A stretch of DNA of 64,000 bases from Balanoglossus misakiensis (taxonomy: Eukaryota > Hemichordata), in the NCBI GenBank assembly GCA_040954595.2, contig CM082586.2:5828001-5892000 (forward strand), in the 5' to 3' direction. The position numbers and the translations under genes were made by a program. The notes under the pieces are model-generated. The model saw only the letters and a list, made by a program, of their open reading frames with translations. It was not told the origin of the DNA and did no database searches. Positions 12,001-24,146 of this stretch are shown here, piece after piece; positions within the stretch are counted from its first letter, which is position 1, and the number at the start of each line of letters is the position of its first letter.

Positions 12001-15000
12001 GAAAATTCATTGCACCTGCCCTGTACTGGTTTGCTCTTGGTAGGAGACTATTGCCTGACCGATCGAATACACAAATATCCGTGAAACCGAGACGAACTCT
12101 TAGAATAACCACGCCTCGTTAAAACGTGCAGCTGGTCAGCGCTTTCTAAAGAAACTTTGTTTCGGCAGGTATCGCACACGAAAGGACGAAGACACAACGC
12201 GAGCATAAGCAAACGGGAAGCCGGTGCACCCGGAATTACTGAAATAAACCTAATTAAAGGTATCTCACACTGGACAAAATTCCACCGAGGCGCATTTTTC
12301 TATCAAACGACGTCTAACAGGCAGATTGAACGGAATTTTCTAATTTGTTAGGTTTGATACAACGTGCTACAATAACATTCCTCACAAAGATGTGATATGT
12401 TGAATATTTGGCACAAATTATATATTTTGATTTCAATTATTTATTTGCATACCTTTTATATTCCATTAGTGTGGTATAATTATAAATTATTAGAACTTGG
12501 TAAAGATGAGGGTGAAAATGTGTGATCATAAACATTCATCAATACCGTGGCAAGTAAAGCTAATTTGAACGTTAATCCACTTTCAATTATACAGGCTGTA
12601 TTAAAAATACAGGAGATCTAATTAAATATACAACAGATAAAGTATAGGCAGATATAAAGCCAAAACAGATATATGAGTTTGGAACAGGGAATACCTTCAT
12701 TTTCTGCTACTTCAATCATTTCAGTGTTAGTAAGTGAGCGGTTTTCTAGAAATCACGGATGTTATAGATGTTGACTCTATAAAAGGGAGACTTTCCGACA
12801 TTAGATTTCCTAGCCAGGACAAGTGAAACGGCGAGGAGCAATGTGATATATTAGGATTGAACGAAAATCGACTGAAATCTAGACATTACGGAAATTGGGA
12901 CGGCATTTTGAAATTACGCCCAGACCTTAAGTCTGCCGCAAGCTTATTGTGGATTTCCAGAAGTACAGATTTCTGGTGCCAATAGGAGTACTTTCAGGTC
13001 GTTTCCACGGCAACGTGTGCTACAGGGTAATTTATGGCGGTATTATTATACCCGGGTCGTCACGTGCACTCTGCTTCTGTTTCCATCGCCGCGAGCGCAC
13101 TTGCATCATTATCAGGGTTAGCTTTTCAAGAAGTCGCGCTTCGTGGCGACGCTTTCCCGGCGATCTTTCTCCCGTTGCAAATCAGATCTGGAGCGTCTTC
13201 GAGGTTGCCTCTGCCTCAATCCTGGCGTCTCAGTGTTCAGAGCGATATCCACTGACGAGAGACGCACGCTTGATCGCGTTTTTGTCTCGCCGTCGTATCA
13301 AGGGAGGTTTTTCGTGTACAGCCTATGAACTGAAAATACTAAATGTGTCTCAGCTCTGAATTCGCTGTTCGTCCGCTTGGTGCTTCCGATGCATTCTATT
13401 GTCTCCTGTTGTGAATGTATGGGTTCTGAGGCCCTGTTTTGGCCGACTACTTCCCGTCTGATCGGTTTCGATCTTGTTTTCTGTTTCCGCGTGATAACTC
13501 CTTTCAAGGGCGCTGGAACCACAGATACATTACTACTAGGGACAGTGTCTCTGCCAATCTCAGGAAGTTTGCTTTGCGAACGTTCCCAGTCTATTGCCTT
13601 GATTTGTTTTCACACAGTGTTCATGCACCTAAATTTAGAACATTACTCATGTGAATAATTCATTTCTACGTAGTATTTAAATTCAATGTTATCAATCACT
13701 GATTTTTTACTTATTAGCCTGTCAGTGATATTATTAAACACAGTAAATACATGTATTCAGTCATTTCACTGTGCCGGGCCTTCTGAATTTAATTCTACAT
13801 GTGAGTAGGCGGCGTTGAAGGTTTCAATTTTGACATAGAATTTCCAATGTCAAGATTGGATGTCCGGTGTTAAAGTTCACGATTGTAATTACAATAATTG
13901 TTTGGCCGTGCGAACGACGATGAATAATTAATACGAGAAAACGAATAGTGGAGAAGAATTTCTTTGGATAAAGGTAGTTTTTTTATGTAACAGCATTGCA
14001 TGTACAGTGGAATTGTAGTCATAGAGGAAGAGTGAATTGCAGGACTACTGAATTTTAATTTTAAGTCGCGTGTCTGGCTCATGATCATCATCATCATGTG
14101 AGTGAGAATCGTTGAGTTTCCTTCTTACTCGGTCGTCGCTTTACAGTGAATTCCCTTGATTAGCGCACTATTCTGGATTAGTGGATTCAGATGCAATTCA
14201 GGTGACGGGTCCAATGTTTGCGTTTCGTGTAAAATACACATGGGAAATCAATCACTGGGATGTATAGAAGTACGTGATCAGCTTTATCAATTAGTAATCT
14301 CTAAATTAAAATTTCCCCGGACGCGTCCCTGGCTTGACTTCATCAACACTGGGGGAGCCCCGTATCTCTATACGCCTATCGCGTGTCGCGGTGACATGCG
14401 GTCCGTATGACACCTGGATGTACCGCAGAAAAATACTGTATGATGACCATCGATTGTATATTTCCTTCCTTTGTTGGATTCTTGATGTTGTGAGATTTAT
14501 TTAACTCGGCACACGTGTTTCGCGGACCTCGTGTGCCAACCACGCCCCGACGAGAAGAAATACATAATAACAGTAATTCAAAAAAGCCAAGGTTATCGTG
14601 TTAGTCTCATTATACGCTTACATCTCCCCAGGGCGTTTGAAATCGAATGTCAATTTCACGACCCTTCTTCTCAATACTCTGATATTTTAAGTGCATTTGG
14701 AAAAAAATATCCACGCAAAAGTCGGCGTTGGGGAATGTCATAACGGAGGGTTTCCACGAGTTCATCGCGTAAAGAGGAATAGATGAGTTTTGAAGTCCCC
14801 GCTTGTCAGCTCCGAAACGATATTATCGCCGATAATGGTAATTTATCGAGATTTTATAGCGGCTGAAGAGATCTAGATTGCCGCGCTGCTTCTTGCGCGA
14901 GCGCGCGGAGTATTGAATACACCGAGCGGCGCCGCGAAGAACGAAAAGTGCATTTGGCCGGGAATCGCAAAAACACATCGCGACAAGCAGACGCTGGAAT

Positions 15001-15251
15001 ATTGAACGGAATTGATGAAGTGAGCCCATTTCACCTGAAGACCTTATAGTTTACAATGCAGCGTAGTTAATGTGAGTGTTTGACACACCCCAACAGACTT
15101 AATAGTCCGTGCTATTTTTCGCGCACCTAGCGTCGACTAGTACTCGCTGACTTTCTTGCGAACGAGATGTATGCATACCTGTTCTGAAGAAGCACAGCTG
15201 GAAAACCCCGGCCAGAAATAACAGTTTCCTTCTCTCCAGAAGGGCTGTCAT
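5926..15251 (-). CDS. Secreted Cys-rich protein resembling the DUF7042-DUF7045 family (partial model)
   Basis: A minus-strand gene assembled from splice sites. The first exon 15179..15251 encodes a signal peptide (MTALLERRKLLFLAGVFQLC), ends at a phase-1 donor and fits the exon 10807..10954 (phase 1 in, phase 2 out). At least one exon is missing before the exon that opens at 8066. That exon reads SSCDFPPEIRGTWFGE and then cysteines followed by a TYLLSAP stretch. Next come 6630..6749 (or a longer form from 6980), 6267..6416 with QCPFIGRHQWNYGC, and 5926..6047 with YKCIASWEG and DHFCY. The last three exons have consistent phases 1-1, 1-1, 1-0. The order 'C-FP--GTW', 'CPF-G---Y', 'KC--SW' and 'F-C' is what I recall of metazoan extracellular DUF7044, DUF7042 and DUF7043 domains, whose function is unknown. 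The donor of the 8066 exon and the 3' end are unresolved. Linking the first two exons to the rest is inference from phase and strand. Confidence 0.5.
6267..6416 (-). CDS. Exon with DUF7043-like CPF-G motif
   Basis: 150 nt, phase 1 to phase 1, acceptor catatgacag and donor TCAG/GTAGTA. The product reads QEVHSVQCPFIGRHQWNYGC, then SGNSTLEACKYP, then RNRCRSPPSS. The spacing of Cys-Pro-Phe, aromatic-Tyr, Cys, Ser-x-Leu-x-x-Cys and the final Cys resembles DUF7043. It is directly followed, with matching phase, by the exon at 5926..6047. Confidence 0.6.
6630..6749 (-). CDS. Exon of the DUF7042-like gene
   Basis: A strong acceptor (ctctattctgtttcag) and donor (TATG/GTGAGTA) bound 120 nt, phase 1 to phase 1. 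It encodes ...VSSCPDSLNMFPSP, EEGAIGTYYG. The same frame stays open upstream to about 6980, where another phase-1 acceptor exists. That longer version adds four or five cysteines and may be the real exon, which would fit a DUF7042-like segment. Confidence 0.55.
7767..7830. repeat. Dispersed repeat copy, CCTTAAATAGG family
   Basis: The stretch gtgatttaacttgtgacc and ctatttaaggtaggaagaa match, on one strand or the other, segments near 52500 and 54460. All three share the palindrome-like core CCTTAAATAGG with CCTACC or similar at one side. This copy overlaps the 3' part of the predicted exon at 8066. Confidence 0.6.
7807..8066 (-). CDS. Exon with DUF7044-like motif
   Basis: The acceptor ctcctacctcag opens at 8066 in phase 1. 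The frame reads SSCDFPPEIRGTWFGE, RTILTIAQ, a Ser/Asn-rich stretch, VVIADC, TYLLSAPTMIDGC. The pattern Cys, FP, GTW, a later C and YLL matches the DUF7044 layout as I remember it. The frame stays open to a TAG at 7807, but the last ~25 bases overlap a dispersed repeat that carries the CCTTAAATAGG core, so the true donor probably lies upstream, near 7870-7890. No strong phase-1 GT is visible. Confidence 0.5.
8087..8118. repeat. (ACAG)n microsatellite
   Basis: About seven tetranucleotide units visible directly in the sequence. It lies in an intron of the DUF7042-like gene, just upstream of the 8066 exon in transcription direction. Confidence 0.85.
9952..10068. mobile_element. Small inverted-repeat element (MITE), Harbinger-like TSD
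   Basis: A 117-bp element whose ends are inverted copies: GGGAGCATTCGTCTTTTACG at the left and, in reverse complement, GGGAGCATTCATTTTTACGG at the right. The arms extend about 40 bp with few mismatches through the G-rich GGGGAGGGGGG tract. TTA directly flanks both ends, and a 3-bp TWA target duplication is the hallmark of PIF/Harbinger elements. There is no coding capacity, so it is non-autonomous. Confidence 0.75.
10807..10954 (-). CDS. Probable second exon of the DUF7042-like gene
   Basis: 148 nt between a CTGCACAG acceptor and a TACAG/GTGTGA donor, entered in phase 1 and left in phase 2. It joins the signal exon in frame. The product contains DDRRHFKVMTHSKFLAPDLE and a Cys in SQYFSDDCITTGSY. 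The sequence is open and GC-richer than its flanks. No family is recognised for this exon alone. Confidence 0.4.
15179..15251 (-). CDS. Signal-peptide exon of the DUF7042-like gene
   Basis: The ATG at 15251 has an A-rich context (CCACAACAATGAC). The 24 codons give a short basic start (ERRK), then a hydrophobic core LLFLAGVFQLCFF, which is a typical secretory signal. The exon ends ACAG/GTATGC after one base of the next codon (phase 1). An in-frame ATG 43 codons upstream would put a charged stretch before the signal, so I prefer the nearer start. Confidence 0.6.
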
Positions 15252-17751
15252 TGTTGTGGATTGTCGGTCGCCCCTCCTGTCACCTTGATCGAGCCATCTG
15301 ATGACGAGCCGCTCTGCAGTACATGTCCAAGTGCTTCGCGACTCGTGTTGTTTGAAAGACTGCGCAAACGCTGACGACACGCGCCTCCTCAGGCGACTGT
15401 TCAGCGACGGCGAACGCTCGTAAAATAAGACTCCCTAAGTGACACAAAAAGGTTCACTTTTATCCGTACTTCAAATGCTGCTATGAATTATTACAATTAC
15501 ACCGCGAAAGTGGAAACAGGTCGGGCTTTATGTCAGATTGAGTTCGGGCCGAGTGTTGTGTCAAACACGATCGTCTGCAAGTTTTGAGTGGAAATTCAAT
15601 TAAAATCGACAAAGCAAACTTTCAATCACCTCTGAATTGAACACAGAGGTGAAACGCGGTCAATTTATGCCGCTTCATTTCGTCTATTTACCGAAACTAA
15701 TGTAATTCAGTAAGAGTATCTCTTTGTCTAATTAGCATAACAAGAGGCGGGCAGATGGTTTGAATAAATAGAGTGCATTGTGTTCAGTAAATGATACTCG
15801 AATTGTAAGTGCCTAGTATATTCGATGTTAATTTTCCAGTTTGTGAAGATAGACTAGGGATTAGAGACATTTCCGTTTTTTTTGCTTGCCGACAAACATA
15901 CTGGATAAATATACTTTTTACCCGCCGTGAGGTAAATGCTCAACTTTGACGCATTAATGTATGATACATGTAATATTCTTGGATCAATTTAAAGGAAACA
16001 TTTTACCCTGGGGTGCATGGTACAGGATTCCGCACAGTTGACCTATTGAGGTCAATCGGGGATGCCTGGACGCAAATCTGAGATAATCCGTACACTTGTA
16101 GTAGCGGAAATAAAAATACGTTAAGCTCTGAAAAGGCTTTAACCATCTGGAATAGGAGGTAGCGCGGACGGATCTTTTAATTGTGATTGTGCCCGACTTT
16201 TGAAAAAAAAACTTTATTCTAAACCGCAATTCCCCTTTCACTAGAAGGACTGTGTCGAAAAGCACTATCAGCCTATCGCGACTCAAATACTAGAGAAATT
16301 TGCATAAAGCGTTGTGATCCATCTGTGTAGGAGATTGCTTCTGAGACCCCCTGTGTAGAAAACGACTTTTCGCCACAACACCTGTATCGTGACCGAGAGG
16401 GATGAGTATCCCGCGCAGTGCCAGTGGGAGGGGGGTCAATCTTGTTTAGTACTGAAAATGTGTGTAAATTTTTCCTGTTATTTAGTGGCAAAACGATTTC
16501 GTGGACGGAGTGGATATTGACTTTAAATCCATAATTTTTTTGAGAAGCCATTAACCAGGATGTCGCGCCGTCATCTTTTTCGATATTTGTTAGCGTTGGG
16601 AGAACAGAGCACCATGACAACAGACGTATACATGTAGATAGGTTTAATCCTAGTTTTGCCTATGAAGTCATGTACTCACATCTATACAACCACAGGCTGT
16701 TGTACCTTCATTGTTGATGGCACAGCAGATATTCATTCTGCTGTTAGTCCGGAGCTCGCCCAGCGTTAAATGCGTGCCAAATGATAAAAACTGCAGATTT
16801 TCGGAAAAAATGGCGGATAAAGCCGGGTTCAGTGACATTGTTTTTCATTCAAATTTAGATTTTAATTTTCAGACAATATGGCAGACCCATTGAAAAATAT
16901 GTTGCCAGGCGTTTTATTCGGGTTCTTCGTATATTCAGTTCATTATTAATCAATGAGATTGAGAATGCACAAGACAATATTATCGTGCAACCAACGTTGT
17001 TGCTAGGGCCTGCATGACGCGAGCAGCTAGCCAAACGGAAGACGTTTTTGGTGCGGAGTTAATATGTAACTTATTGGCAATCTGTGGAACGTAGCATGTA
17101 AACACAGCTCAGCTGTACACAGACGAACGGGTTACTTCTGAACTGCCTATGTGTAGTGTCTACTAGATTTTGAGAGCTGCACTTTCCTGCTTCAAGGACG
17201 CAGTGGTGTTGATGCGAAGAAGCGAGTCTTCTTACCTTCTGGCGCCAAAATTTCTCGACCTCGTTTTTTTGAAAATTTCTCGTCTCAGAGAAGCCACTCA
17301 AAGGTCAGTTAATTATTCAAAGCTGGGACACCCATAACCGATATTCGTGAACGATTTCATGACTATTATTAATGCCTTGGCTTCAAAAAGCCATCGTCTG
17401 AAATTAAATGTGTGCAGTTACATTGATAATAGGAAGGTGTGCAAGTAGGGGATTCTATCTCCACGAGTAGAACGATCTGTTAATGACTGTATTTTGAACG
17501 ATCGTCGAACCACCATTTTGTGATTGTCAGTACTGGCTTCAGTCGTTGGTGATCTTGGAACGTCATTTTACAAGTCAAAGGCAACGACGTCCTGTTTATT
17601 ACGATCTTCTTATTTTCTTCAGTAACCCTGACATGTAGGCCTGCGGCGAGAACACCTCGCCACTATCAGCTAAATTCCAAGGTGACAAAATGGCGGCCTA
17701 ACGCGGGTCACGGGTCAGAGGTCACTCTATCCTGAAAATATTACCGCGATT
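15252..17751. other. Intergenic region between divergent genes
   Basis: It separates the minus-strand signal-peptide exon (start 15251) from the plus-strand glycosyltransferase (start 17752), so both promoters should lie here. CpG-rich sequence near 15280-15420 is a fair candidate for the left gene's promoter and 5' UTR. Open frames of 60-115 codons on both strands show no protein-like features. Confidence 0.5.
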
Positions 17752-18852
17752 ATGAAGAACACATCTTCAAAAGCTCACGGGTACAGGACTTTGAAGGGAA
17801 TGGCGGTTGCGGTGGTATTTTGTTTAATCTTTGTTGTGTTTCTGACTTCACAATTTGTCAAGTTGAGAGACGCATTCGCCGAGAAGACGGTCGGATCAAA
17901 TGAAACGAGATTTGTCGACGACTACAGCAGTCGTACAAACAGAGACAAAGCCAATAATGTCTCGACTCCGCTGCGAAGTCTGTTTAGCGCCCAGTTATTG
18001 GACAAACTCGGTGACCTACGCGGCGATTTCACAGGGACGTTGAAACCACACGCGGACCTGGTGGTTCCCAACATCGCCCATTACATTTGGTTCTCCTGCC
18101 ACGCGTTCGAGTTTGAAAATCTACTGAGCATGGTCAGCGTTCACAGGTTCATGAAAGCGGACAAGATACTCTTTCACACCGATTGTGAACCGTCCGGTCC
18201 GTGGTGGAGTGAGGCAAAAATGATTCCCAATTTGGAGATTGTACCGAGGAAACCGCTCACAAAGATCTTTGGCAAAATCATAAACCCTGACTGGCCCGAA
18301 CATCAGAGTGACGTTGCTAGGCTACAGATTCTGATGGACCACGGAGGAGGTTACCTCGACACAGACATATTCGTTCTCAAACCTCTGCAGCCGTTGCGTT
18401 ACTATGACTACGTGGTTGGGAGGCAAACATCCCGCGCGCTGAATAACGGCATCATTCTAGCGTCGAAGGACTCCGAATTTCTACGAATTTTCTACGAAAG
18501 CTACCGCAACTACAACCCGACCTGTTACAGCTGCACTTCAATTTCAAACCACAACGACTTAGCCGAGCAGAATCAGGAATTAGTCCACATTGAAAACTAC
18601 AGTTTGGTGCAACCCAACTTTGACAGATGGCGAACGATATTTTACGGGAAATTTGACTGGCGGGACGGCCATTACACAATTCACTTGTGGATTAAGCAGT
18701 TTAAGAACAAGAACAAGGGATTTTCGTTCAACAAGGAAAACATAAAAATGTCTGACACCGCTTTTGGTGAGATGTGTCGTTATATTTACTACGGAACTTC
18801 AGAGCTTATCGACAGTAACACTACTACAGCATTTGAATGGTGGAGAGACTGA
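17752..18852 (+). CDS. Intronless type II membrane glycosyltransferase with DXD sugar-binding motif
   Basis: 366 codons in one exon. Residues 1-16 are a basic cytosolic tail and 17-33 (MAVAVVFCLIFVVFLTS) a single signal anchor. A stem follows to about residue 100, then the catalytic domain on the Golgi-lumen side. VPNIAHYIWFS (105-115) is the usual opening strand. SDVARLQILMDHGGGYLDTD (186-205) contains the DXD motif (D203-T-D205) that binds the divalent metal and nucleotide sugar in the Gly_transf_sug (PF04488) fold. FVLKPL follows, then NNGIILASKD. This is the fold of alpha-1,4-galactosyltransferase, alpha-1,4-GlcNAc-transferase and fungal mannosyltransferases, so donor and acceptor sugars cannot be assigned from sequence. 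Potential N-glycosylation sites are present (NET, NVS, NYS, NTT). The length is usual for the family, the start is the first ATG in frame, and TGA follows EWWRD. Confidence 0.88.
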   Translation: MKNTSSKAHGYRTLKGMAVAVVFCLIFVVFLTSQFVKLRDAFAEKTVGSNETRFVDDYSSRTNRDKANNVSTPLRSLFSAQLLDKLGDLRGDFTGTLKPHADLVVPNIAHYIWFSCHAFEFENLLSMVSVHRFMKADKILFHTDCEPSGPWWSEAKMIPNLEIVPRKPLTKIFGKIINPDWPEHQSDVARLQILMDHGGGYLDTDIFVLKPLQPLRYYDYVVGRQTSRALNNGIILASKDSEFLRIFYESYRNYNPTCYSCTSISNHNDLAEQNQELVHIENYSLVQPNFDRWRTIFYGKFDWRDGHYTIHLWIKQFKNKNKGFSFNKENIKMSDTAFGEMCRYIYYGTSELIDSNTTTAFEWWRD

Positions 18853-21800
18853 ATACTAACTTATTTCCACTATGTGCGGCCATCCCTATTAAAGGCACAT
18901 TTTGATAAAAGAAAAAAAACATGGCGCATATCTCAGTTTTTATAGCGAGGTCAAAGTTCGCCTCTTTTGATCACAATAATCATAAACCCGAAGGAAATTA
19001 AACTCTTCAATCAAATTTAAACATGGACACCACCATGGATACTGAGCATTTTGAGCGGGAAATGAAATAGTCTGTCATGGAAAATCGTCATGATGACGTC
19101 GACGGAAATGACAAATTTAAGCTTGGATTCTGTGACATGTTTTGTATTTATTAAAATCGCACACATATTTTTGGGGAGACTGGCGCCAAACCAGAGCACC
19201 ATACGGTTAATGGAGGTCTAGAAATATCAAGTGTGATATGTTGGTCTGCGTGCGGACAGTTGCCCCCAAAATATTCGACTTATGATAATTACTGCCCCAG
19301 AGCGCATGCTCAACCACTGTCGGGGAACCTATATTTGCTTGACAATTTCTGGCAGATGCGCGCAGTTGCACCTTTTGATATCAATCATAATCAATCAAAG
19401 TGAAACGAGATCTCGCAGCAAACAAAAGCCGGGATGATGCCGACTTGAAAATTGCCTCTAGTTATGTAACGGAAACCAGTCGGCAGCCACTCGGCTATAA
19501 AATATGATAATAGCTGATGAAAGCGCTGCACCTGGCTAGGGGGTCTTTAGCCCAAATCGGGAAACAAAGAACTGGTAAAACCGGGACAGCAAACTACATT
19601 CTCAGGTTCATGAATATAGCAAGGTGGGTGTAGGGAGCAGTCATTTTGTGCTGAATTTTAAATGATCAGGATACAGTCTTTCAAAACATCAACGGTCTTA
19701 TGCGCCCAAAATCCAGAATTTGAATACCAAGCGAACGTTCCGGCGGACACTTGTTGGCGCGCAAACTTGTTCACTTTGTGTCGTTTACAGACTAAGACGT
19801 CTGTGTCACCCGTCAGTTTGTTGTAATTGTGAGCAACTTCACAGACACGTTCCTTTCTAACTTCATGTCGTTCACTCTCAGATCAAAGGGCATACATTGA
19901 CGGGAAAATTGACGTAATGGAAAAGCCATAACATTTTAAGCAATCATGCCAATACACCATAAATCCTGACTCCAGGATAACCCCTTTAAAATCGGAAATC
20001 AATTCTCTGCACCGGGTATTCGTTGCCAAGGAAACAGGCAACAATTTTTATATCGACTGATCGTTAAATCACGCAAGTTGCCCTCTCAACATTTTCGGAA
20101 ACTAGCTTAATGTGAAGTAAGGGGTGTCGTTTTGTAGGATTGCATGTTTGATGACCAAAATGATATTTACTGACCGGGCTCTTTAATGTGAAAGCAAGTA
20201 TGCACATTCGCTGCGCACTACTTTAAGATTGTTTGTTACACATACTCTACTCTGTTCCCAGTTTAGAGAAATTTCAGATTTTTCTATGGATTTCTTTTTC
20301 TCGAAACTCTTTTTAACCACTGACTTAGGTCTTGAATTTCCACTCTGAAAACTTGAGCAGGCAGATAAATAGATAGACAGACAGAGACCGACAGGCAGAC
20401 AGACAGACACACGGACATGGACAGGTTTAGTTCATTATAGTCAATATCTGTGTTGATCAAATTTAATTAGCAGTTCTAGTGTTAAATTTCAATGGATTAT
20501 TGCATTTTTTTAAAATTGTATGATTTGTACATCGCTTGTGTAGCAGGTGGAAAGTTCATATCTCACAAATCGCCGTGCGCAGTTAAGCCACGCACGTTCT
20601 CTCGGAATATTGCGAAAAAGAAATCTGCCCTTATAAAACGTTGACTCATTTCAAGATAACCGATTAATTCCGAGGCATCATCCGACAATATGAGTTTGCA
20701 AACCATGTCGCCTTTTTTAATGTCAGTAGCGGCGGTGCGCTTCAAAGCCATCGGCTCTCGCAGCGGCGGGAATTAACAAAGGTACGAACGGACCTTTTAT
20801 GCAGTCGTAAATCATCAATCACTCTGCTCATTTGCATTTTATGATGCTAGATGGCATGATAACCGGGTATGCATTTTCTATTGCCTACAGAGTGCCCGTT
20901 GTTATTGTCTGCTAGGTTTTTAATTCATCGGTATATGCACATTCTATGTGCTTCATATTTTTGCTCAGTTTATTGAACGAGTTCCAGTGGTATAAATTTA
21001 AACTATATAATACCATTGTTATTATATATATTTAAAATCGTGAACAATAGAAATCAGCGTAAGCTAAGAGGGCTGGCATTGTTTATAACAAGGTTCCCCG
21101 AAAATTCCCAGAAATATGACAGTGTTACTCCAACCCACTTCACTAGCCTATATTGAAAAATGTGAGTCCAACACCGCTGCTTAAAAAAATTAAAAATACC
21201 GCATCCATGTAAAAAGGGAAATATGGCTCCACTGAGCACAACGTGTTGGAAAGCTTTCATGTTTTATTTGCCATGTATAAAAATGACTTGTTATTAGTTT
21301 TTCGGGTTCTTTGATGAGATTTGTACATCCCATGAGAACAGTGACTAAATTTACATTGGCGACCGCATACTTTTGGATGTGTTTTGTTTATTTCGGTTTC
21401 TTTGGATGACTTGATGAGATATATTGTTCCCCTCACTGGAATATGTTTAAATGATTGGTTGTCACAACTACAGCGGTGTTAGAATTAGTATAGAATATAC
21501 ATGACTGTCTGCATCAGTTAATACTTACACAGGCGCCGTTCGCGACACTCTGAGTGCCTACTAGCATTTGATAAATTACTACATCAGGCCCTCGTTTCGC
21601 GGCGATAGCTCTTTATCCTTCAAATGAGTTCTTAAAATTGTACGTCCATTCAAGATGAGGAAGCCTATTCCTTTGTTTCGCTCAGAGTGGATGATTTTGC
21701 CTGACACTAAATCTCATGCTGTCATTCTCTTAGAAGCGTTGCCAGCCTATAGATTTGACTCCACGTTGACAAGGATCAATTTAGTCCCACTTTGAATTGC

Positions 21801-24146
21801 AACGGTAGAGGTTACCGTGAGCTATATTGTCCGTGAACGGTAGTGCGGGAGAAATCATTCACCCAGAATCGAGGAACTGAATGTGGTGATGCAATCAAAA
21901 CGATTTATTCTTTCTCAGCATGAATTACTTAACAAGCATTATTTTCTACATCGAGGATGCCACGTTGGGCCTCTCTATGAGAAAGGGTGGTATACGTAAT
22001 CACCCTGTCAAATATTCTAAAATGTATACTGTGCGGGTTGTTGGCCACTGCATGTCATGATTCTGAGTAATGCCAACGGATTCAACAAACGTAGGATCAT
22101 TTGTCATAAGTCATCTTCTCTGTGTCGAGTTAGCCAACATGGAAAGATATGTGTATGACAAACAACCGAGATTGTTAATTTTTAATGAGAAATTATCATC
22201 GCATCGACTAAAATTAAGACTTTGTAAGCTAGAACCTTGAAAAGTTTTGACTTTGTAGGCTGTATAACGTAAGAACCACGATTTTTCGGTAAGAACCACG
22301 GCTATGCATGAAACTGCCTATCTAAGAACCTTGATGATATGAGAGAGCTATAGAGCGGTACTGTGACGCAGAATGGTCGTTAAAAAGGGGCAAGCACAAC
22401 CACGCTCACGTCCTCTTGAACAGAAACACACTTTGAACTGAAGAGGGCGCATATCACTGACTTCAATCCCAAAACAATTTCCATAGGAAAAATATATGCA
22501 GAAAAAATGCATTAAATAAATAATTAAATAAATAAATAAATGACAGGAAGATTATCAAATTTGAAGTTGTCTTCAGTCTTGTCCTTCACAGAAATTCACT
22601 GCATGTATTTGCATTTATATCAACCTTAGCTTATCTGGGCATAACTTGAATGAGACTGCGTAGACACTAGTCAGGCTGTCTTGCTGGCGGCGTCTCTAAG
22701 AAAGAAGCGTTGAGCGATTTTCTCTTGCCTTGGGCGGTAATTACAAGAAGCGCCAAATCTCTTAGTGGAGTCTTGTATCACGGGTCAGGTGCGCTCATTC
22801 AAGCACACTTGCGCTCATTGGAACCACACAATATATTCAGGAGACCCGCTTATTGTAAAGATCAGCTCTATTTGACATTCAAATTTATCACCTGTCAACT
22901 ACTGAGGGATAAACCGGTTATTCGATTTACAACATTGTGGATCCTAAAAGGGTATTTGCAGTAGGTTGTGACGTGAATCGGGGGTCGTTCAAGTTGGCTT
23001 ATAAGTAACATGATTGAATACGGTAGTGAAATCGTTGCACGGATTCCAGCATACCCGCCCTCTAGTCCTGAAATGGGGTCAGTCAATGATCCTTCCGTTT
23101 GCGGTGGCCGTGAATTAGGTGTGTTTTTACACCGTTCGGACCATCTTTGCCTTACATAATAGTTAATTAGCATGATAGTATAGCCTAATTTAAATGTTTA
23201 AAGCGAACGCATTTTCTCAGTGCGGCAACCAATCACGGCACCGGTACTGTCAGGCAGCGACGCGGAGCTTAACATGTGATTGGTTTAATATTCGGCCCCC
23301 AATTCAATTTCAATCTTTATTCCTATAGATTAAATTGTATCGAAAAGTACAATTCAGTTTAAATGACTGACTTGGTATCAACGTGGTTTGTGTAAAAATC
23401 AAAGGTCCCCAAGATGGCGTTTTGTTCGATGAACAGGTCAAATGCACATGTGACATTACATATTGTGAAAAAAATAAATTTATTTCACGTAATAAGAAGT
23501 AGGTTCATCACATGATGCACTCACTCGCAGATACATTTATTTAAATCATACGTATACTAATGAATAGTAATTCAAACTGTCGTGTTTTTTTCTCTAATTT
23601 TGAAATTGATCTGCCGCATTGATAATATTTTTTTTCTTCTGTAAGCTGACCTCTTGATAACGCCCTGAAGATTCCATAAACTAATATAAAATACCCAGTC
23701 TTATTTGTAATTGTTTAACGTTACTAATTCAAAACTCGTACAGGACTGCTTCTCGGTTCATCGCGATCGGAGAAAGACGCCCTCGACGCCCAGATGATGT
23801 ACACCTGTTTTCCTACTCCCAACATTCGCCAAAATAACGATGCAGGCATTGCAATCGTTCGGAAGCAGTCGACTTCACTAAATACCCGCGCCTGGACTCA
23901 TTTTCCGGTGGATTTTAATTTACATATAAACTATTCACAAGTGGTATATTTTGTGCAATTAGCGAAATACAAAATAGTATATCCAAACTGTAAGAAATAT
24001 AATGTATTTTATCAAATTTATAAAGTAATGGTAAATGGCTGAATCATTGTGCGGTCGTTTGTCGTGTCGTCTATATTGCGCCCTCTTTTACGGAAAAATG
24101 ACGTATTGATCTAAGATTCTAACAGACTTCTAGTGTGCCAAGGTGA
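18853..24146. other. Intergenic region between convergent genes
   Basis: It lies between the 3' ends of the plus-strand glycosyltransferase and the minus-strand receptor gene, so it holds both 3' UTRs. Visible features are a degenerate gacagacag tract near 20370-20410 and an AAAT-type tract near 22511-22542. A gtaagaaccacg motif is repeated directly around 22267-22300. Frames up to 92 codons have no recognisable motifs. Confidence 0.55.

Noticed and set aside
12949-13658. Several overlapping plus-strand frames of up to 136 codons
   Set aside because: They overlap each other in different frames, lack splice-consistent borders and show no motif; the area is simply GC-richer.
16273-16620. 115-codon minus-strand frame
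   Set aside because: Composition is random-like, and it has no motifs, splice context or neighbours that support it.
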